DNA from: Rhodoferax koreense
Lineage (GTDB): Bacteria > Pseudomonadota > Gammaproteobacteria > Burkholderiales > Burkholderiaceae_C
Length of the DNA: 64,000 nucleotides
Direction: 5' to 3'
Assembly (NCBI RefSeq): GCF_001955695.1
Contig: NZ_CP019236.1
Coordinates: 2,542,001-2,606,000, forward strand
Shown: positions 1 to 9,207 of the stretch, one piece after another
Layout of the letters: each line of letters opens with the position of its first letter
Position numbering within the stretch: the first letter of the stretch is position 1
The notes under the pieces: model-generated
Seen by the model: the letters and a program-made list of their open reading frames with translations, nothing else
Database searches by the model: none
What the model was told of the DNA's origin: nothing
Position numbers and translations under genes: made by a program

Positions 1-33
1 GGGCGACGGCGCGGCTTCGATCACGGCGCTCAT
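1..33 (-). CDS. Sugar ABC transporter permease, N-terminal fragment (YjfF-like)
   Basis: Only the first 11 codons (MSAVIEAAPSP) lie in the window; the rest runs off the left edge. The ATG overlaps the TGA of the preceding permease gene as ATGA, the same coupling seen at the two upstream junctions. In the E. coli ytfQRT-yjfF system a second permease, YjfF, follows YtfT, so a YjfF-like permease is expected. The identity is inferred from gene order alone, because the fragment carries no diagnostic motif. Confidence 0.5.
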   Translation of the reverse strand, partial: MSAVIEAAPSP

Positions 34-1079
34 GCTTTCGCTCCCTCAGGCGCAGGCCGCTGCACCAGAGACCGCAGCTCGGCGCGGAATTCCGGCGACT
101 GCATCAACATCACCACGAACACCACCACCGCCTTCACCACGAGGTTGATCTCGGGGGGCACGCCGAGCGAATAGATGGCGTAGGTGAGGGTCTGGATGAT
201 GAGGGCGCCGATCACGCTGCCGACCAGGCTGAAGCGCCCGCCGGTGAGTGCGGTGCCACCCAGCGTCACGGCCAGGATGGCGTCGAGCTCCAGCAGTTGG
301 CCGGCGTTGTTGCCGTCGGCGCTTTTCACGTTGGAACTGATCAGCAGACCGGCAATGCCCGCGCACAGGCCGCAGAATGCATAGGCGCCCAGCACCAGCC
401 GCCGCGATTGCACACCGGCCACGCGGGCCGCCGTGGGGTTGATGCCGACCGCCTGGATGAACAGGCCGAGTGCCGTGCGCGTGATCGCCAGGTAGAGCAG
501 CGCGAACACGCCGGCCACGATGAACAGCGAAAACGGCAGGCCGAGCAGCGAGCCGCTGCCGAGGAAGAAATACGGCTTGTAGTAGATGGTGATGATCTGC
601 CCGTTGGTGATGAGCTGCGCGATGCCGCGGCCGGCCACCATCAGGATCAGCGTGGCGATGATGGGCTGCATCCCCACACGGGCCACCAGCAGGCCGTTCC
701 ACAGGCCGCAGACGAGCGCAATGACCAGCGCCGCAACAATGGCCAGCGGCAACGGGAAGCGGCTCACGTTGCCCGATACCGCGCCGCCGATCATCCAGGC
801 CGCCGTGGCCGCGGCAATGGCCACCACCGCGCCCACCGAGATGTCGATGCCGCGCGTGGCGATCACCAGCGTCATGCCCAGCGACACCAGCACCAGCGGT
901 GCGGCGCGGTTCAGGATGTCGATCAGGCTGCCGTAGAGGTGGCCATCGCGCCATTCGATGTGCAGGAAGCTCGTGTTGAAGGCGGTGTTGAGGACCAGCA
1001 GCGACAGCAGCGTGATGAGGGGCCAGGTGAGGCGGTGGCGCATCGCCCGCGCCAGCGGGTTGCCGTTGGTCGGGTTCAT
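30..1079 (-). CDS. ytfT: Sugar ABC transporter permease, YtfT-like
   Basis: Inner-membrane permease of 349 residues from the BPD_transp_2 (ribose/xylose/galactofuranose) family. Many hydrophobic segments are visible, and the family-typical stretch LGMTLVIATRGIDISVGAV lies near residues 66-84, with GGTALTGGRFSLVGSVIG in the C-terminal third. The ATG at 1079 overlaps the stop of the upstream ATPase gene by four bases, which argues for translational coupling. It should pair with the YtfR-like ATPase and the YjfF-like permease to import a furanose or related sugar delivered by the YtfQ-like binding protein. Substrate is inferred from E. coli YtfQRT, which takes up galactofuranose; the true substrate here may be another aldose. 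Confidence 0.85.
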   Translation of the reverse strand: MNPTNGNPLARAMRHRLTWPLITLLSLLVLNTAFNTSFLHIEWRDGHLYGSLIDILNRAAPLVLVSLGMTLVIATRGIDISVGAVVAIAAATAAWMIGGAVSGNVSRFPLPLAIVAALVIALVCGLWNGLLVARVGMQPIIATLILMVAGRGIAQLITNGQIITIYYKPYFFLGSGSLLGLPFSLFIVAGVFALLYLAITRTALGLFIQAVGINPTAARVAGVQSRRLVLGAYAFCGLCAGIAGLLISSNVKSADGNNAGQLLELDAILAVTLGGTALTGGRFSLVGSVIGALIIQTLTYAIYSLGVPPEINLVVKAVVVFVVMLMQSPEFRAELRSLVQRPAPEGAKA

Positions 1080-2596
1080 GCCGCTGCAATCATGTCGAAG
1101 ACCTCGTCCTCGGTCGAGCCGCCCGGCAGCTCGCCCACCTTCTGGCGATCCCGCAGCACCACGATGCGGTGGGCCACGCGCACCACCTCGCTCATCTCGG
1201 ACGAGATGAAGATCACCGCCATGCCGGCCTGGGCCAGGCGCAGGATCTGCTCCATGATCTCCTGCTTGGCCGCGACGTCGATGCCGCGGGTCGGCTCGTC
1301 GAGGATCAGCAGCCGCGGCTCGGTGGCGAGCCAGCGCGCGATCATGGCCTTTTGCTGGTTGCCGCCGGAGAGCAGGCCGATCGGTGTCTCGATGCTGGCG
1401 GTCTTGATGCCCAGCGCGGCGACGAAACGCTCGGCCAGCGCCGTCTGCTCGGCATGCGACAGGAAACGCCGCGTGCCCATGCGTGCCTGCAGGGCGAGCG
1501 CGATGTTCTCGCGCACCGAGAGCTCGGCGACGATGCCGTCGGTCTTGCGTTCCTCCGGGCACAAGGCGAGGCCGTGGCGGATCGCATCGGCGGGACTCGC
1601 GAAGCGCACCGTCTGGCCGTCGATCCGGATCACGCCGCGGTCGGGCGCCTCCATGCCGAACAGCAGCCGCGCGATCTCCGTGCGGCCCGCGCCCAGCAGG
1701 CCGGCCAGGCCGACGATCTCGCCCGCGCGCACACGCAGATCCAGCGGCTGCAGCTGGCCGGCCTGGGCCAGGCCCTCGGTCTGCAGCAGGGCGTTGGCCG
1801 TGTCGTCGAATTTGGGCAGGGCTGCCGGCCGGGCCGACTGCGCCGCCAGTTCGCGGCCCAGCATCGCTGCGATCAGCGCCGGTGCGCCGAGTTCGCTGGC
1901 GCGCCATTCGCCGACCCACTGGCCATTGCGCAGCACCGTGATGCGGTCCGACACCGCATAGACCTGGTTCAGGAAATGGGTGACGAAGACGATGGCCAGG
2001 CCTTCGGCGCGCAGCCGGCGCAGCACCTCGAACAGCTTGTTCACCTCCTCGTCGTCGAGGCTGGAAGTCGGCTCGTCGAGGATCAGCACCTTGGCCGACA
2101 CACCCAGCGCGCGTGCGATCGCCACCAGCTGCTGCACGGCCACCGGATAGGTCGCGAGTTGACGTGTCACATCGATGTCCAGGCCGATGCGCGCGAGCAG
2201 TTCAGCGGCCTGGCGGTTCACCGCCGCCCAGTCGATGCGATAGCCTTGCGCAAGACCGCAGCGTGGGTAACGACCGGCGAATACGTTCTCGGCCACCGAC
2301 AGGTTGGGGCAGAGGTTGACCTCCTGGTATACCGTGCTGATGCCGAGCTGCTGCGCCTCGAGCGGCGACCCGGGGCGGATGGCCTGGCCATCGAGCCGCA
2401 TCTCGCCGCCACTGGAGGCGAGCACGCCCGTCAGCACCTTGATCAGCGTGGACTTGCCCGCGCCGTTCTGCCCCATGAGCGCGTGGATCTCGCCGGGGTA
2501 GAGCCGCAGCTGCACATCCTGCAGCACCGGAATACCGGCGAAAGACTTGTGGATGCCCGTGAGTTCCAGCATGGGCCGGGCGGCGGTGGAACTCAT
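1076..2596 (-). CDS. ytfR: Sugar ABC transporter ATP-binding protein, YtfR-like
   Basis: A 506-residue cytoplasmic ATPase with two fused nucleotide-binding domains, the layout of the ribose/xylose/galactofuranose class. Domain 1 has Walker A GQNGAGKST near residues 42-50 and Walker B LILDEPTSSL. Domain 2 has the degenerate GLLGAGRTE loop, the signature LSGGNQQKA and a second Walker [13 protein letters not shown]. It overlaps the upstream permease gene by four bases (ATGA) and the downstream permease gene by four. It would energise the YtfT/YjfF permease pair. An internal ATG eight codons in (MLELTGIHK) is a possible alternative start. Confidence 0.88.
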   Translation of the reverse strand: MSSTAARPMLELTGIHKSFAGIPVLQDVQLRLYPGEIHALMGQNGAGKSTLIKVLTGVLASSGGEMRLDGQAIRPGSPLEAQQLGISTVYQEVNLCPNLSVAENVFAGRYPRCGLAQGYRIDWAAVNRQAAELLARIGLDIDVTRQLATYPVAVQQLVAIARALGVSAKVLILDEPTSSLDDEEVNKLFEVLRRLRAEGLAIVFVTHFLNQVYAVSDRITVLRNGQWVGEWRASELGAPALIAAMLGRELAAQSARPAALPKFDDTANALLQTEGLAQAGQLQPLDLRVRAGEIVGLAGLLGAGRTEIARLLFGMEAPDRGVIRIDGQTVRFASPADAIRHGLALCPEERKTDGIVAELSVRENIALALQARMGTRRFLSHAEQTALAERFVAALGIKTASIETPIGLLSGGNQQKAMIARWLATEPRLLILDEPTRGIDVAAKQEIMEQILRLAQAGMAVIFISSEMSEVVRVAHRIVVLRDRQKVGELPGGSTEDEVFDMIAAA

Positions 2597-3798
2597 GCCT
2601 TGCGCTTGTTGTAGACGTCCACGAACACGGCGGCCAGCAGCACCAGGCCCTTGATGATCTGCTGGTAGTCGATGCCGATGCCCATGATGGACATGCCGTT
2701 GTTCATCACGCCCATGATGAAGGCGCCGATGACGGCACCCATCACCTTGCCCACGCCGCCGGAGGCCGAGGCGCCGCCGATGAAGCAGGCGGCGATCACG
2801 TCCAGCTCGAAACCCAGCCCGCCCTTGGGCGTGGCCGTGTTGAGCCGCGCGGCGAAGACGAGCCCGGCCAGCGCGGCCAGCACGCCCATGTTGATGAAGG
2901 TGTAGAAGGCCAGGCGCTCGGTCTTGATGCCGGACAGCTTGGCGGCCTTTTCGTTGCCGCCCAGGGCATAGACGCGGCGGCCCAGCGTGGTGCGGCTGGT
3001 GACGAAGTCGAACACCGCGATCAGCAGCGCCATCACGATCAGCACATTGGGCAGGCCCTTGTAGGAGGCCAGCAGGTAGCTGAAGGTGATCAGCAGGGCC
3101 GAGAAGATCACCATCTTGCCCCAGAAGAAGGCCGTGGGCTCGCCGGTCACCCCGTGTCGCTGCTGGTTCGCACGGTTGCGGATGCCGGCCACCACCAGGG
3201 CCAGGGCCACCAGCACGCCGAGCAGCAGCGAGGTCAGGCGCAGGCCGTCCGAGCCGAACAGGTCCGGGATGAAGCCCGAGCTGAGCATCTGGAAGGTGTC
3301 GGGGAACGGCCCGATCGATTGGCCTTGCAGCAATGCCAGCGCCAGGCCGCGGAACACCAGCATGCCCGCCAGGGTGACGATGAAGGACGGAATGCGGAAG
3401 AAGGCGATGAAGTAGCCCTGCATGGCGCCGATCAGTCCGCCGGCGGCCAGGCAGACGATGGCGGTGGGCAGGTAGTGCCAGTTGTAGTTGACCATCAGCA
3501 CGGCCGCCACCGCGCCGATGAAGCCGACGATGGAGCCGACCGACAGGTCGATGTGGCCGGCCACGATCACCAGCAGCATGCCCAGCGCCATGATGACGAT
3601 GTAGCTGTTCTGCAGCACCAGATTGGTCAGGTTCAGCGGCTGCATCAGCGTGCCGTCGGTCATGAACTGGAAGAAGCCCATGATCGCCACCAGCGACAGC
3701 AGCATGCCGTATTCGCGCAGGTTGCTCTTGACGAAGCTCAGGCCGGAGGGCGCGGCGGACGCGGCAGGCGCCGCAGGATTGGTTGTTGTGGTGTCCAT
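2593..3798 (-). CDS. gguB: Sugar ABC transporter permease, GguB/XylH-like
   Basis: A 401-residue BPD_transp_2 permease. The length and the long cytoplasmic loop around IRNRANQQRHGVTGEP match the GguB/XylH subfamily rather than the shorter RbsC/YtfT type. Residues 90-120 carry the family stretch LGMLLVIVAGHIDLSVGSIVG. It starts 16 bp after the GguA-like ATPase and overlaps the YtfR-like gene by four bases, so the ChvE/Ggu transporter and the Ytf transporter are joined head to tail in one transcript. Expected substrates are aldoses such as arabinose, galactose, xylose or glucose presented by ChvE; this is inferred from the Agrobacterium chvE-gguA-gguB locus. Confidence 0.87.
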   Translation of the reverse strand: MDTTTTNPAAPAASAAPSGLSFVKSNLREYGMLLSLVAIMGFFQFMTDGTLMQPLNLTNLVLQNSYIVIMALGMLLVIVAGHIDLSVGSIVGFIGAVAAVLMVNYNWHYLPTAIVCLAAGGLIGAMQGYFIAFFRIPSFIVTLAGMLVFRGLALALLQGQSIGPFPDTFQMLSSGFIPDLFGSDGLRLTSLLLGVLVALALVVAGIRNRANQQRHGVTGEPTAFFWGKMVIFSALLITFSYLLASYKGLPNVLIVMALLIAVFDFVTSRTTLGRRVYALGGNEKAAKLSGIKTERLAFYTFINMGVLAALAGLVFAARLNTATPKGGLGFELDVIAACFIGGASASGGVGKVMGAVIGAFIMGVMNNGMSIMGIGIDYQQIIKGLVLLAAVFVDVYNKRKA

Positions 3799-3814
3799 GG
3801 ATCGAGGTTCTGGT

Positions 3815-5356
3815 TCACTTGGCGCCGACGATGGCGCGCATGATCTTTTCCTGGCTGGCGTCGGCGACCGGCATCTCGGCCACGAAGCGCCCTTCGTTCA
3901 TCACATAAATGCGGTCCGACAGGCCCAGCAGCTCCGGCATCTCCGACGAGATCACGATCACGCACTTGCCTTCGGCGGCCAGCTGCGCGATCAGCGTGTA
4001 GATCTCGAACTTCGCCCCCACGTCGATGCCGCGGGTGGGTTCGTCCAGGATCAGCACCTCGGGGTTGGTGAACAGCCATTTGCTCAGCACCACCTTCTGC
4101 TGGTTGCCGCCGGAAAGGTTGACCACCTTCTGGTCCACGCCGGAGCAGCGCGTGCGCATCTTCTTGCGGAAGCCCTCGGCCACCGCGAACTCGCGGCCAT
4201 CGTCGATCACACCCCGGTGGGACACGCCGGGCAGGTTCGCCAGCGAGGTGTTCCACTGAATGTCTTCGCTCAGGACCAGGCCGTTGCCCTTGCGGTCTTC
4301 CGTCACATAGGCCAGGCCGTGGGCCACGGCTTTCTGCACCGTGGAGACGTCGATTTCCTGGCCGTGCAGCAGGGCCTGGCCGCTGATGCGCTGGCCCCAT
4401 GATCGGCCGAAGACGCTCATCGCCAGCTCGGTGCGGCCCGCGCCCATGAGTCCGGCGATACCGACGATCTCGCCGCGCCGGACCGTGAGGTCGATGCCCT
4501 TGACGACTTCGCGCTCGGCGTGCTGCGGATGGAAGGCGCGCCAGCCGCGCAGCTCGAACACCGTCTCGCCGATCTGCGGCGTGCGCTTCGGGTAACGGTC
4601 GGCCATGTCGCGGCCCACCATGCCGCGGATCACGCGGTCTTCGCTGATGGCCTGCGCGCGGCAGTCCAGCGTCTCCACCGTGCTGCCATCGCGCAGGATG
4701 GTGATGGCGTCGGCCACCTTGGCAATCTCGTTGAGCTTGTGCGAGATCAGGATGCAGGCGATGCCCTGGGCCTTGAGTTCCAGCAGCAGCATCAACAACG
4801 CGTCGCTGTCGGTTTCGTTCAGGCTGGCCGTGGGCTCGTCGAGGATCAGCAGCTTCACCTTCTTCGACAGCGCCTTGGCGATCTCCACCAGTTGCTGCTT
4901 GCCCACGCCGATGTTGGTGATGAGCGTGTCGGGCGATTCCTTCAACCCGACCTTCTTCAGCAAGGCCTGGGTCTGGCTGTGCGCCTCCATCCAGTCGATC
5001 ACGCCATGGCGCGCGGTCTCGTTGCCGAGGAAGATGTTCTCGGCGATCGACAGCAGCGGCACCAGGGCCAACTCCTGGTGGATGATGATGATGCCCTGCC
5101 GTTCGCTGTCGTGGATGCCACCGAAGCGCTGCGCCTGCCCGAGGTAGTGGATTTCGCCACTGTATTCGCCGTGCGGGTACACGCCCGACAGCACTTTCAT
5201 CAGCGTCGACTTGCCCGCGCCGTTCTCGCCCACCAGCGCATGGATTTCACCCGCACGCACCCGCAGGTTCACCTTGTTCAGCGCCACCACGCCGGGGAAG
5301 GTCTTGCGGATGTCGTGCATCTCCAGGATGGTGTCCAACGATATTCCTCGGTTCAT
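3815..5356 (-). CDS. gguA: Sugar ABC transporter ATP-binding protein, GguA/XylG-like
   Basis: A 513-residue double ATPase. The first half carries Walker [10 protein letters not shown] near residues 43-51 and [13 protein letters not shown]. The second half carries [16 protein letters not shown], the signature LSGGNQQKV and [12 protein letters not shown]. It follows the ChvE gene, separated by a 125-bp gap that holds a dispersed repeat, and precedes the GguB permease by 16 bp. It powers ChvE-dependent monosaccharide import at the inner membrane. Assignment as GguA rather than XylG or MglA rests on the chvE neighbour; the domain itself does not separate these subfamilies. Confidence 0.88.
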   Translation of the reverse strand: MNRGISLDTILEMHDIRKTFPGVVALNKVNLRVRAGEIHALVGENGAGKSTLMKVLSGVYPHGEYSGEIHYLGQAQRFGGIHDSERQGIIIIHQELALVPLLSIAENIFLGNETARHGVIDWMEAHSQTQALLKKVGLKESPDTLITNIGVGKQQLVEIAKALSKKVKLLILDEPTASLNETDSDALLMLLLELKAQGIACILISHKLNEIAKVADAITILRDGSTVETLDCRAQAISEDRVIRGMVGRDMADRYPKRTPQIGETVFELRGWRAFHPQHAEREVVKGIDLTVRRGEIVGIAGLMGAGRTELAMSVFGRSWGQRISGQALLHGQEIDVSTVQKAVAHGLAYVTEDRKGNGLVLSEDIQWNTSLANLPGVSHRGVIDDGREFAVAEGFRKKMRTRCSGVDQKVVNLSGGNQQKVVLSKWLFTNPEVLILDEPTRGIDVGAKFEIYTLIAQLAAEGKCVIVISSEMPELLGLSDRIYVMNEGRFVAEMPVADASQEKIMRAIVGAK

Positions 5357-5390
5357 TCAGGTAACGAAAGGGGTCTGCGGTCTACTTCCA

Positions 5391-5477
5391 GAAACACCGC
5401 GGAACTGGCTCTGCCAGGCCGCTGGTGTTGCCCCCTGCAAGGGGGTGGGAGCGACACGAAGTGCGCGACCTGGGGGG
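5391..5477. repeat. Dispersed intergenic repeat, copy 1
   Basis: A stretch of about 87 bp in the gap between chvE and gguA that recurs in the same orientation at 34264-34349 with only scattered mismatches. Its centre is a perfect hairpin, CCCCCT-GCA-AGGGGG, and its end contains a GACACGAAGTGCG motif. It encodes nothing and separates two genes of one operon, so it would be transcribed and fold there. It looks like a REP/MITE-like non-coding element; only two copies are visible here. Confidence 0.8.
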
Positions 5478-5481
5478 CAAT

Positions 5482-6552
5482 TCACTTGATCTGCGATTCT
5501 TTGTAGTAGCCGCTGCCGATCAGGATCGGCTGCCAGTTCGAAGCGTCCACGGCCACCGGCTTGAGCAGGTAGGCCGGTACCACCTTGATGCCGTTGTTGT
5601 AGGTCTTGGTGTCGTTGACCTCGGGCTTCTTGCCCGAGAGTTCCGCGTCCACCATGTTGGCGGTGACCTTGGCCAGCTCGCGCGTGTCCTTGAAGATGGT
5701 CGAGTACTGCTCGCCGCGCAGGATGGACTTGATGGAGGGCACTTCCGCGTCCTGGCCGCTCACCACGGGGCAGGGCTGGGCCTTGGTGCAGTAGCCCACG
5801 CCCTTGAGCGAGGACAGGATGCCGATGGAGATGCCGTCGTAGGGCGACAGCACGGCATCGACCTTGTCCTTGGTGTAGAAGGCCGACAGCAGGTTGTCCA
5901 TGCGCGCCTGCGCCGTGGCGCCATCCCAGCGCAGGGTACCCACCTTTTCCATGCCCATCTGCTTGCTGCGCACCACCAGCTTGCCGCTGTCGATGTAGGG
6001 CTTGAGCACGCTCATCGCGCCGTCGTAGAAGAAGAAGGCGTTGTTGTCGTCCGGCGAGCCGCCGAAGAGTTCGATGTTGAACGGGCCCTTGCCTTGCTTG
6101 AGACCGAGCTTGTCCACGATCGTGCTGGCCTGCAGCACGCCGACCTGGAAGTTGTCGAAGGTGGCGTAGTAGTCCACGTTCTTCGAACCCTTGATCAGCC
6201 GGTCGTAGGCGATCACCTTGATGCCCTTGTCGGCTGCGTTCTGCAGCACCTTGGACAGCGTGGTGCCGTCGATGGAGGCGATCACCAGCACCTTCACGCC
6301 CTTGGTGACCATGTTCTCGATCTGCGCGAGTTGGTTGGGGATGTCGTCGTCGGCGTATTGCAGGTCGGTCTTGTAGCCGCGCTCCTTCAGCACCTTGACC
6401 ATGTTGTCGCCGTCGGCGATCCAGCGGGCCGAGGATTTGGTGGGCATGGAAATGCCGATGGTGCCCTTGTCCTGGGCATGGGCGAGCGGCGCGACGCCGA
6501 GTGCGGCCAGGGCCAGGCTGGCGAGCGCGGATTTAAGCAGGGTGCGTTTCAT
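5482..6552 (-). CDS. chvE: Periplasmic multiple-sugar-binding protein, ChvE-like
   Basis: A 356-residue periplasmic-binding protein of the Peripla_BP_4 class. The N-terminus is a signal peptide ending APLAHA before [11 protein letters not shown]. The mature protein keeps features of ChvE/XylF: the opening [17 protein letters not shown], the SIDGTTLSK loop, AYDRLI and the cysteine pair in [17 protein letters not shown]. ChvE binds arabinose, galactose, glucose and xylose and feeds the GguAB transporter, whose genes follow directly. The start at 6552 is preceded by GAGACCC. It sits 47 bp after a second, different sugar-binding gene. In Agrobacterium ChvE also signals to the VirA kinase; nothing here shows such a role. 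Confidence 0.9.
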   Translation of the reverse strand: MKRTLLKSALASLALAALGVAPLAHAQDKGTIGISMPTKSSARWIADGDNMVKVLKERGYKTDLQYADDDIPNQLAQIENMVTKGVKVLVIASIDGTTLSKVLQNAADKGIKVIAYDRLIKGSKNVDYYATFDNFQVGVLQASTIVDKLGLKQGKGPFNIELFGGSPDDNNAFFFYDGAMSVLKPYIDSGKLVVRSKQMGMEKVGTLRWDGATAQARMDNLLSAFYTKDKVDAVLSPYDGISIGILSSLKGVGYCTKAQPCPVVSGQDAEVPSIKSILRGEQYSTIFKDTRELAKVTANMVDAELSGKKPEVNDTKTYNNGIKVVPAYLLKPVAVDASNWQPILIGSGYYKESQIK

Positions 6553-6599
6553 GGAAAGGGTCTCCGGGAGATGGCCGAGGGCGAGGGAAGGGGACAACA

Positions 6600-7571
6600 T
6601 CAGTACTTGCGCTTGGGGAATTCGGCGGCGGCCACTTCCATGGGGAAGATGCCCTCTTCGGTGATGATGCGCTTGGGCAGCGCCTTGCCGGCCTTGATGT
6701 CCTTGACCGCGCTCATGAGCTGCGGCCCGAGCAGCGGGCTGCATTCGACGGTGACGTTGAGCTTGCCGGCCATCATGGCCTCGAAGGCGCCCTTGACCCC
6801 GTCCACCGAGATGATCGTGATGTCCTTGGCCGGCTTCATGCCGGCTTCCTCGATGGCCTGGATGGCGCCGATGGCCATGTCGTCGTTGTGCGCATACAGC
6901 ACGTTGATCTTCTTGCCTTCGGCCTTGAGGAAGGCTTCCATCACCTCCTTGCCCTTGGCGCGCGTGAAGTCGCCGGTCTGCGAACGGATGATCTTGAACT
7001 TCGGGTCGGCCTTGATGATTTCCTCGAAACCCTTCTTGCGGTCGATCGCCGGGGCCGAGCCCACCGTGCCCTGCAGTTCCACGATGTTCACCTCGCCCTT
7101 GTTGTCCTTCATCTTGTCGACGAGCCAGCGGCCGGCCTTGCGGCCTTCCTCGACGAAGTCCGAGCCCATGAAGGTCACGTAGAGCGTGTCGTCCTTGGTG
7201 TTGACGGCACGGTCGGTCAGCACCACCGGGATCTTCGCCGCCTTGGCTTCGCGCAACACGGTTTCCCAGCCCGACTCGACCACCGGCGAGAACGCGATCA
7301 CGTCCACCTTCTGGGCGATGTAGGAACGGATGGCCTTGATCTGGTTTTCCTGCTTCTGCTGCGCGTCGGAGAACTTGAGCTCGATGCCGGCGTCCTTGGC
7401 GGCCGATTTGATCGACTCGGTGTTGGCGGTGCGCCATTCGCTTTCGGCGCCGACCTGGGCGAAACCCAGCACGATCTTCTTCTGCGCCAGCACGTGGGCC
7501 GGCAACAGGCCGGCCAGGGAGGCGGCGGCCATGGCGGCGCCGAGTTGGCGTCGGTTCAGGTTGGTGTTCAT
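6600..7571 (-). CDS. ytfQ: Periplasmic sugar-binding protein, YtfQ-like
   Basis: A 323-residue Peripla_BP_4 protein. The Arg-Arg in [18 protein letters not shown] and the cleavage region LPAHVLA give an export signal with Tat-like character. Family stretches include [29 protein letters not shown] and [11 protein letters not shown], which match YtfQ (galactofuranose-binding) closely. The ATG at 7571 has a strong AAGGAGA site eight bases upstream. It should deliver sugar to the YtfR/YtfT/YjfF proteins, yet the ChvE, GguA and GguB genes are inserted between it and them. The aldehyde dehydrogenase gene ends 46 bp upstream on the same strand, suggesting one transcript from the promoter near 9150. 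Confidence 0.9.
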   Translation of the reverse strand: MNTNLNRRQLGAAMAAASLAGLLPAHVLAQKKIVLGFAQVGAESEWRTANTESIKSAAKDAGIELKFSDAQQKQENQIKAIRSYIAQKVDVIAFSPVVESGWETVLREAKAAKIPVVLTDRAVNTKDDTLYVTFMGSDFVEEGRKAGRWLVDKMKDNKGEVNIVELQGTVGSAPAIDRKKGFEEIIKADPKFKIIRSQTGDFTRAKGKEVMEAFLKAEGKKINVLYAHNDDMAIGAIQAIEEAGMKPAKDITIISVDGVKGAFEAMMAGKLNVTVECSPLLGPQLMSAVKDIKAGKALPKRIITEEGIFPMEVAAAEFPKRKY

Positions 7572-7617
7572 TTCGGTCTCCTTCTGTTGTGGATGAAGTG
7601 TTTTGGGGAGGGGCGAT

Positions 7618-9093
7618 TCAGGCCTGCATGTAGCCGGTCTTGACGGTGGCATAGAAGTCGGAGGCGCGGCGCCCCGGCTCGCGCCTGGCGCCACCCAGGC
7701 GGCGGTGGCCGCCAAAGGCGGTGTGGTCGTCCGCACCGGCGGTCGGCAGGTTGACCATGGTCATGCCGACTTCGGCATGGCGGCGGAAATGCATCGCGTG
7801 CTTCAGCGAATTCGTGCAGATGCCGGCGCACAGGCCGAGGGGGGATTCGTTGGCCAGGGCCAGCGCGTCCTCGTAGTCTTCGGCGCGCAGCACACAGGCG
7901 ATCGGGCCGAAGGTTTCCTCGCGCGCAATGCGGTGGGAGGGGCGGGCCAGGAACAGCGCCGGACGCATGTAGTGCCCCGGGCTCGGCCGCGCCATGCGCT
8001 CGCCACCCCAGACGTGCTCGGCGCCGTCCTCGCGCGCCTGGGCCACGGTTTCGAGGTTGCGTTCGAGCTGGGCGCCGTCGGCCACCGGCCCGATGTCGGT
8101 GCCGGGCTCGAGCGCATGGCCGATCGACAGCTGGCCGAGCCGCTGGCGCAGCCGGCCGACGAAGGCGTCGTGTACCTTGGCTTCGACGATCAGCCGGCTC
8201 GACGCGGTGCTGCGCTGGCCCGCCGAGAAGTAGGCACCCTGCACGGCGCAATCCACCGCCCGCTCGAGATCGGCGTCGGCCAGCACCACCAGCGCGTTCT
8301 TGCCGCCCGTCTCCAGCTGCAGCCGCGTGCGGCGTGTGGCCGCCTGTTGCAGTTGCGCGCCGGCCGCCGCCGAACCGGTGAAGCTGATGGCATCCACCTG
8401 GGCGCTGCCGGCCAGGGCCTGGCCGATCTCCCGCCCGCTGCCCATCACCAGGTTGAAAGTGCCTGCGGGCAGGGCGGCGCGGCTGATGATCTCGGCCAGC
8501 GCCCAGCCGCAGGCCGGCACCAGCTCGGCCGGCTTGAAGACCACGGTGTTGCCGTAGGCCAGCGCTGGCGCGATCCGGGCGGCGGGAATCGCGAGGGGAA
8601 AGTTCCACGGCGTGATCAAGCCGACCACGCCCACGGGTTCGAACGACACGTCGACCTGCACGCCGGCGTGCAGCGAAGGCAGGCCGACACCGCTTGCACC
8701 GACTGCCCCTTCACCCCGGCCGTGGCGCAGCGCCTCGCCGGCATAGAACCGGAAGATCTGGCCCGCACGCTCGGCTTCCTTCACGGCCTCGGGCATCGGC
8801 TTGCCCTCCTCGCGCGCCAGCAGCAGGCCCAGCGCGTCCTTGCGGCGGATGATTTCGTTGCCGATCTGGTCGAGCACGTCGGCACGGCGCTGGGGCGTGC
8901 TGCGCGCCCAATGGGGCAGGGCGGCGGCCGCGGCGCGGATGGCGAGCTCGGCCTGATGACGGTCGCCGCGCGCGTATTCGGCCACGACCTCGCTGGTGTC
9001 GGACGGGTTCACGCTCACACCCGTCGTCGCGCCGGTTTCCCAGCGGCCGTTGATGTATTGCCGAACGTTCTGTTGAATCTCGCCGTGTTTCAC
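7618..9093 (-). CDS. Aldehyde dehydrogenase family protein (KGSADH-like) lacking the catalytic Cys
   Basis: About 491 residues, ALDH superfamily, closest in feel to 2-oxoglutarate semialdehyde dehydrogenases of the non-phosphorylative pentose pathway. Recognisable blocks are TPWNFPLAIPA, VFKPAE, SFTGSAAAG, the general-base block LETGGKNA (Glu261) and EETFGPIA. The catalytic-Cys block reads SAGQRSTASSRL, with Ser at position 295 where the family has Cys (codon AGC at 8209-8211). There is no frameshift around it. The GTG start at 9093 is preferred because the only upstream ATG (9162) would put the operator repeats inside the gene. It heads the sugar-transport operon, so the expected role is the last oxidation step; with Ser it may be inactive or have altered chemistry. 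Confidence 0.8.
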   Translation of the reverse strand: MKHGEIQQNVRQYINGRWETGATTGVSVNPSDTSEVVAEYARGDRHQAELAIRAAAAALPHWARSTPQRRADVLDQIGNEIIRRKDALGLLLAREEGKPMPEAVKEAERAGQIFRFYAGEALRHGRGEGAVGASGVGLPSLHAGVQVDVSFEPVGVVGLITPWNFPLAIPAARIAPALAYGNTVVFKPAELVPACGWALAEIISRAALPAGTFNLVMGSGREIGQALAGSAQVDAISFTGSAAAGAQLQQAATRRTRLQLETGGKNALVVLADADLERAVDCAVQGAYFSAGQRSTASSRLIVEAKVHDAFVGRLRQRLGQLSIGHALEPGTDIGPVADGAQLERNLETVAQAREDGAEHVWGGERMARPSPGHYMRPALFLARPSHRIAREETFGPIACVLRAEDYEDALALANESPLGLCAGICTNSLKHAMHFRRHAEVGMTMVNLPTAGADDHTAFGGHRRLGGARREPGRRASDFYATVKTGYMQA

Positions 9094-9145
9094 CGCGCGC
9101 TGGCCCTGTCTCTTTTTGGAATGATCCCAGTCTAGAAATGAATTT

Positions 9146-9187
9146 GATATCAATCCAATCATTTTTTCGACAAAATAGATATCAATC
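9146..9187. promoter_or_regulatory. Direct repeats in the ALDH/gbpR divergent promoter
   Basis: Two identical copies of GATATCAATC lie at 9146-9155 and 9178-9187, 32 bp apart start to start, or about three helical turns. They sit in the 114-bp AT-rich gap between the leftward operon and the rightward LysR gene. The same core ATATCAAT occurs again at 11050-11057 in the other divergent promoter of this locus. The arrangement suits a LysR-type tetramer binding site; assignment to the GbpR-like protein is inference. Confidence 0.6.
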
Positions 9188-9207
9188 GAAGGATTCTGGA
9201 AAACCCC

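Noticed and set aside
297..1961. Long open frame on the plus strand opposite the Ytf permease and ATPase genes
   Set aside because: Gly/Arg/His-rich translation typical of an antisense shadow in GC-rich DNA; the minus-strand genes have clear family motifs.
7618..7760. Possible frameshift in the C-terminus of the aldehyde dehydrogenase, where the FGGxxxS block looks unusual
   Set aside because: Reading the other frames gives no better match, and the frame regains the typical DFYATVKTGYM ending, so it is divergent rather than shifted.
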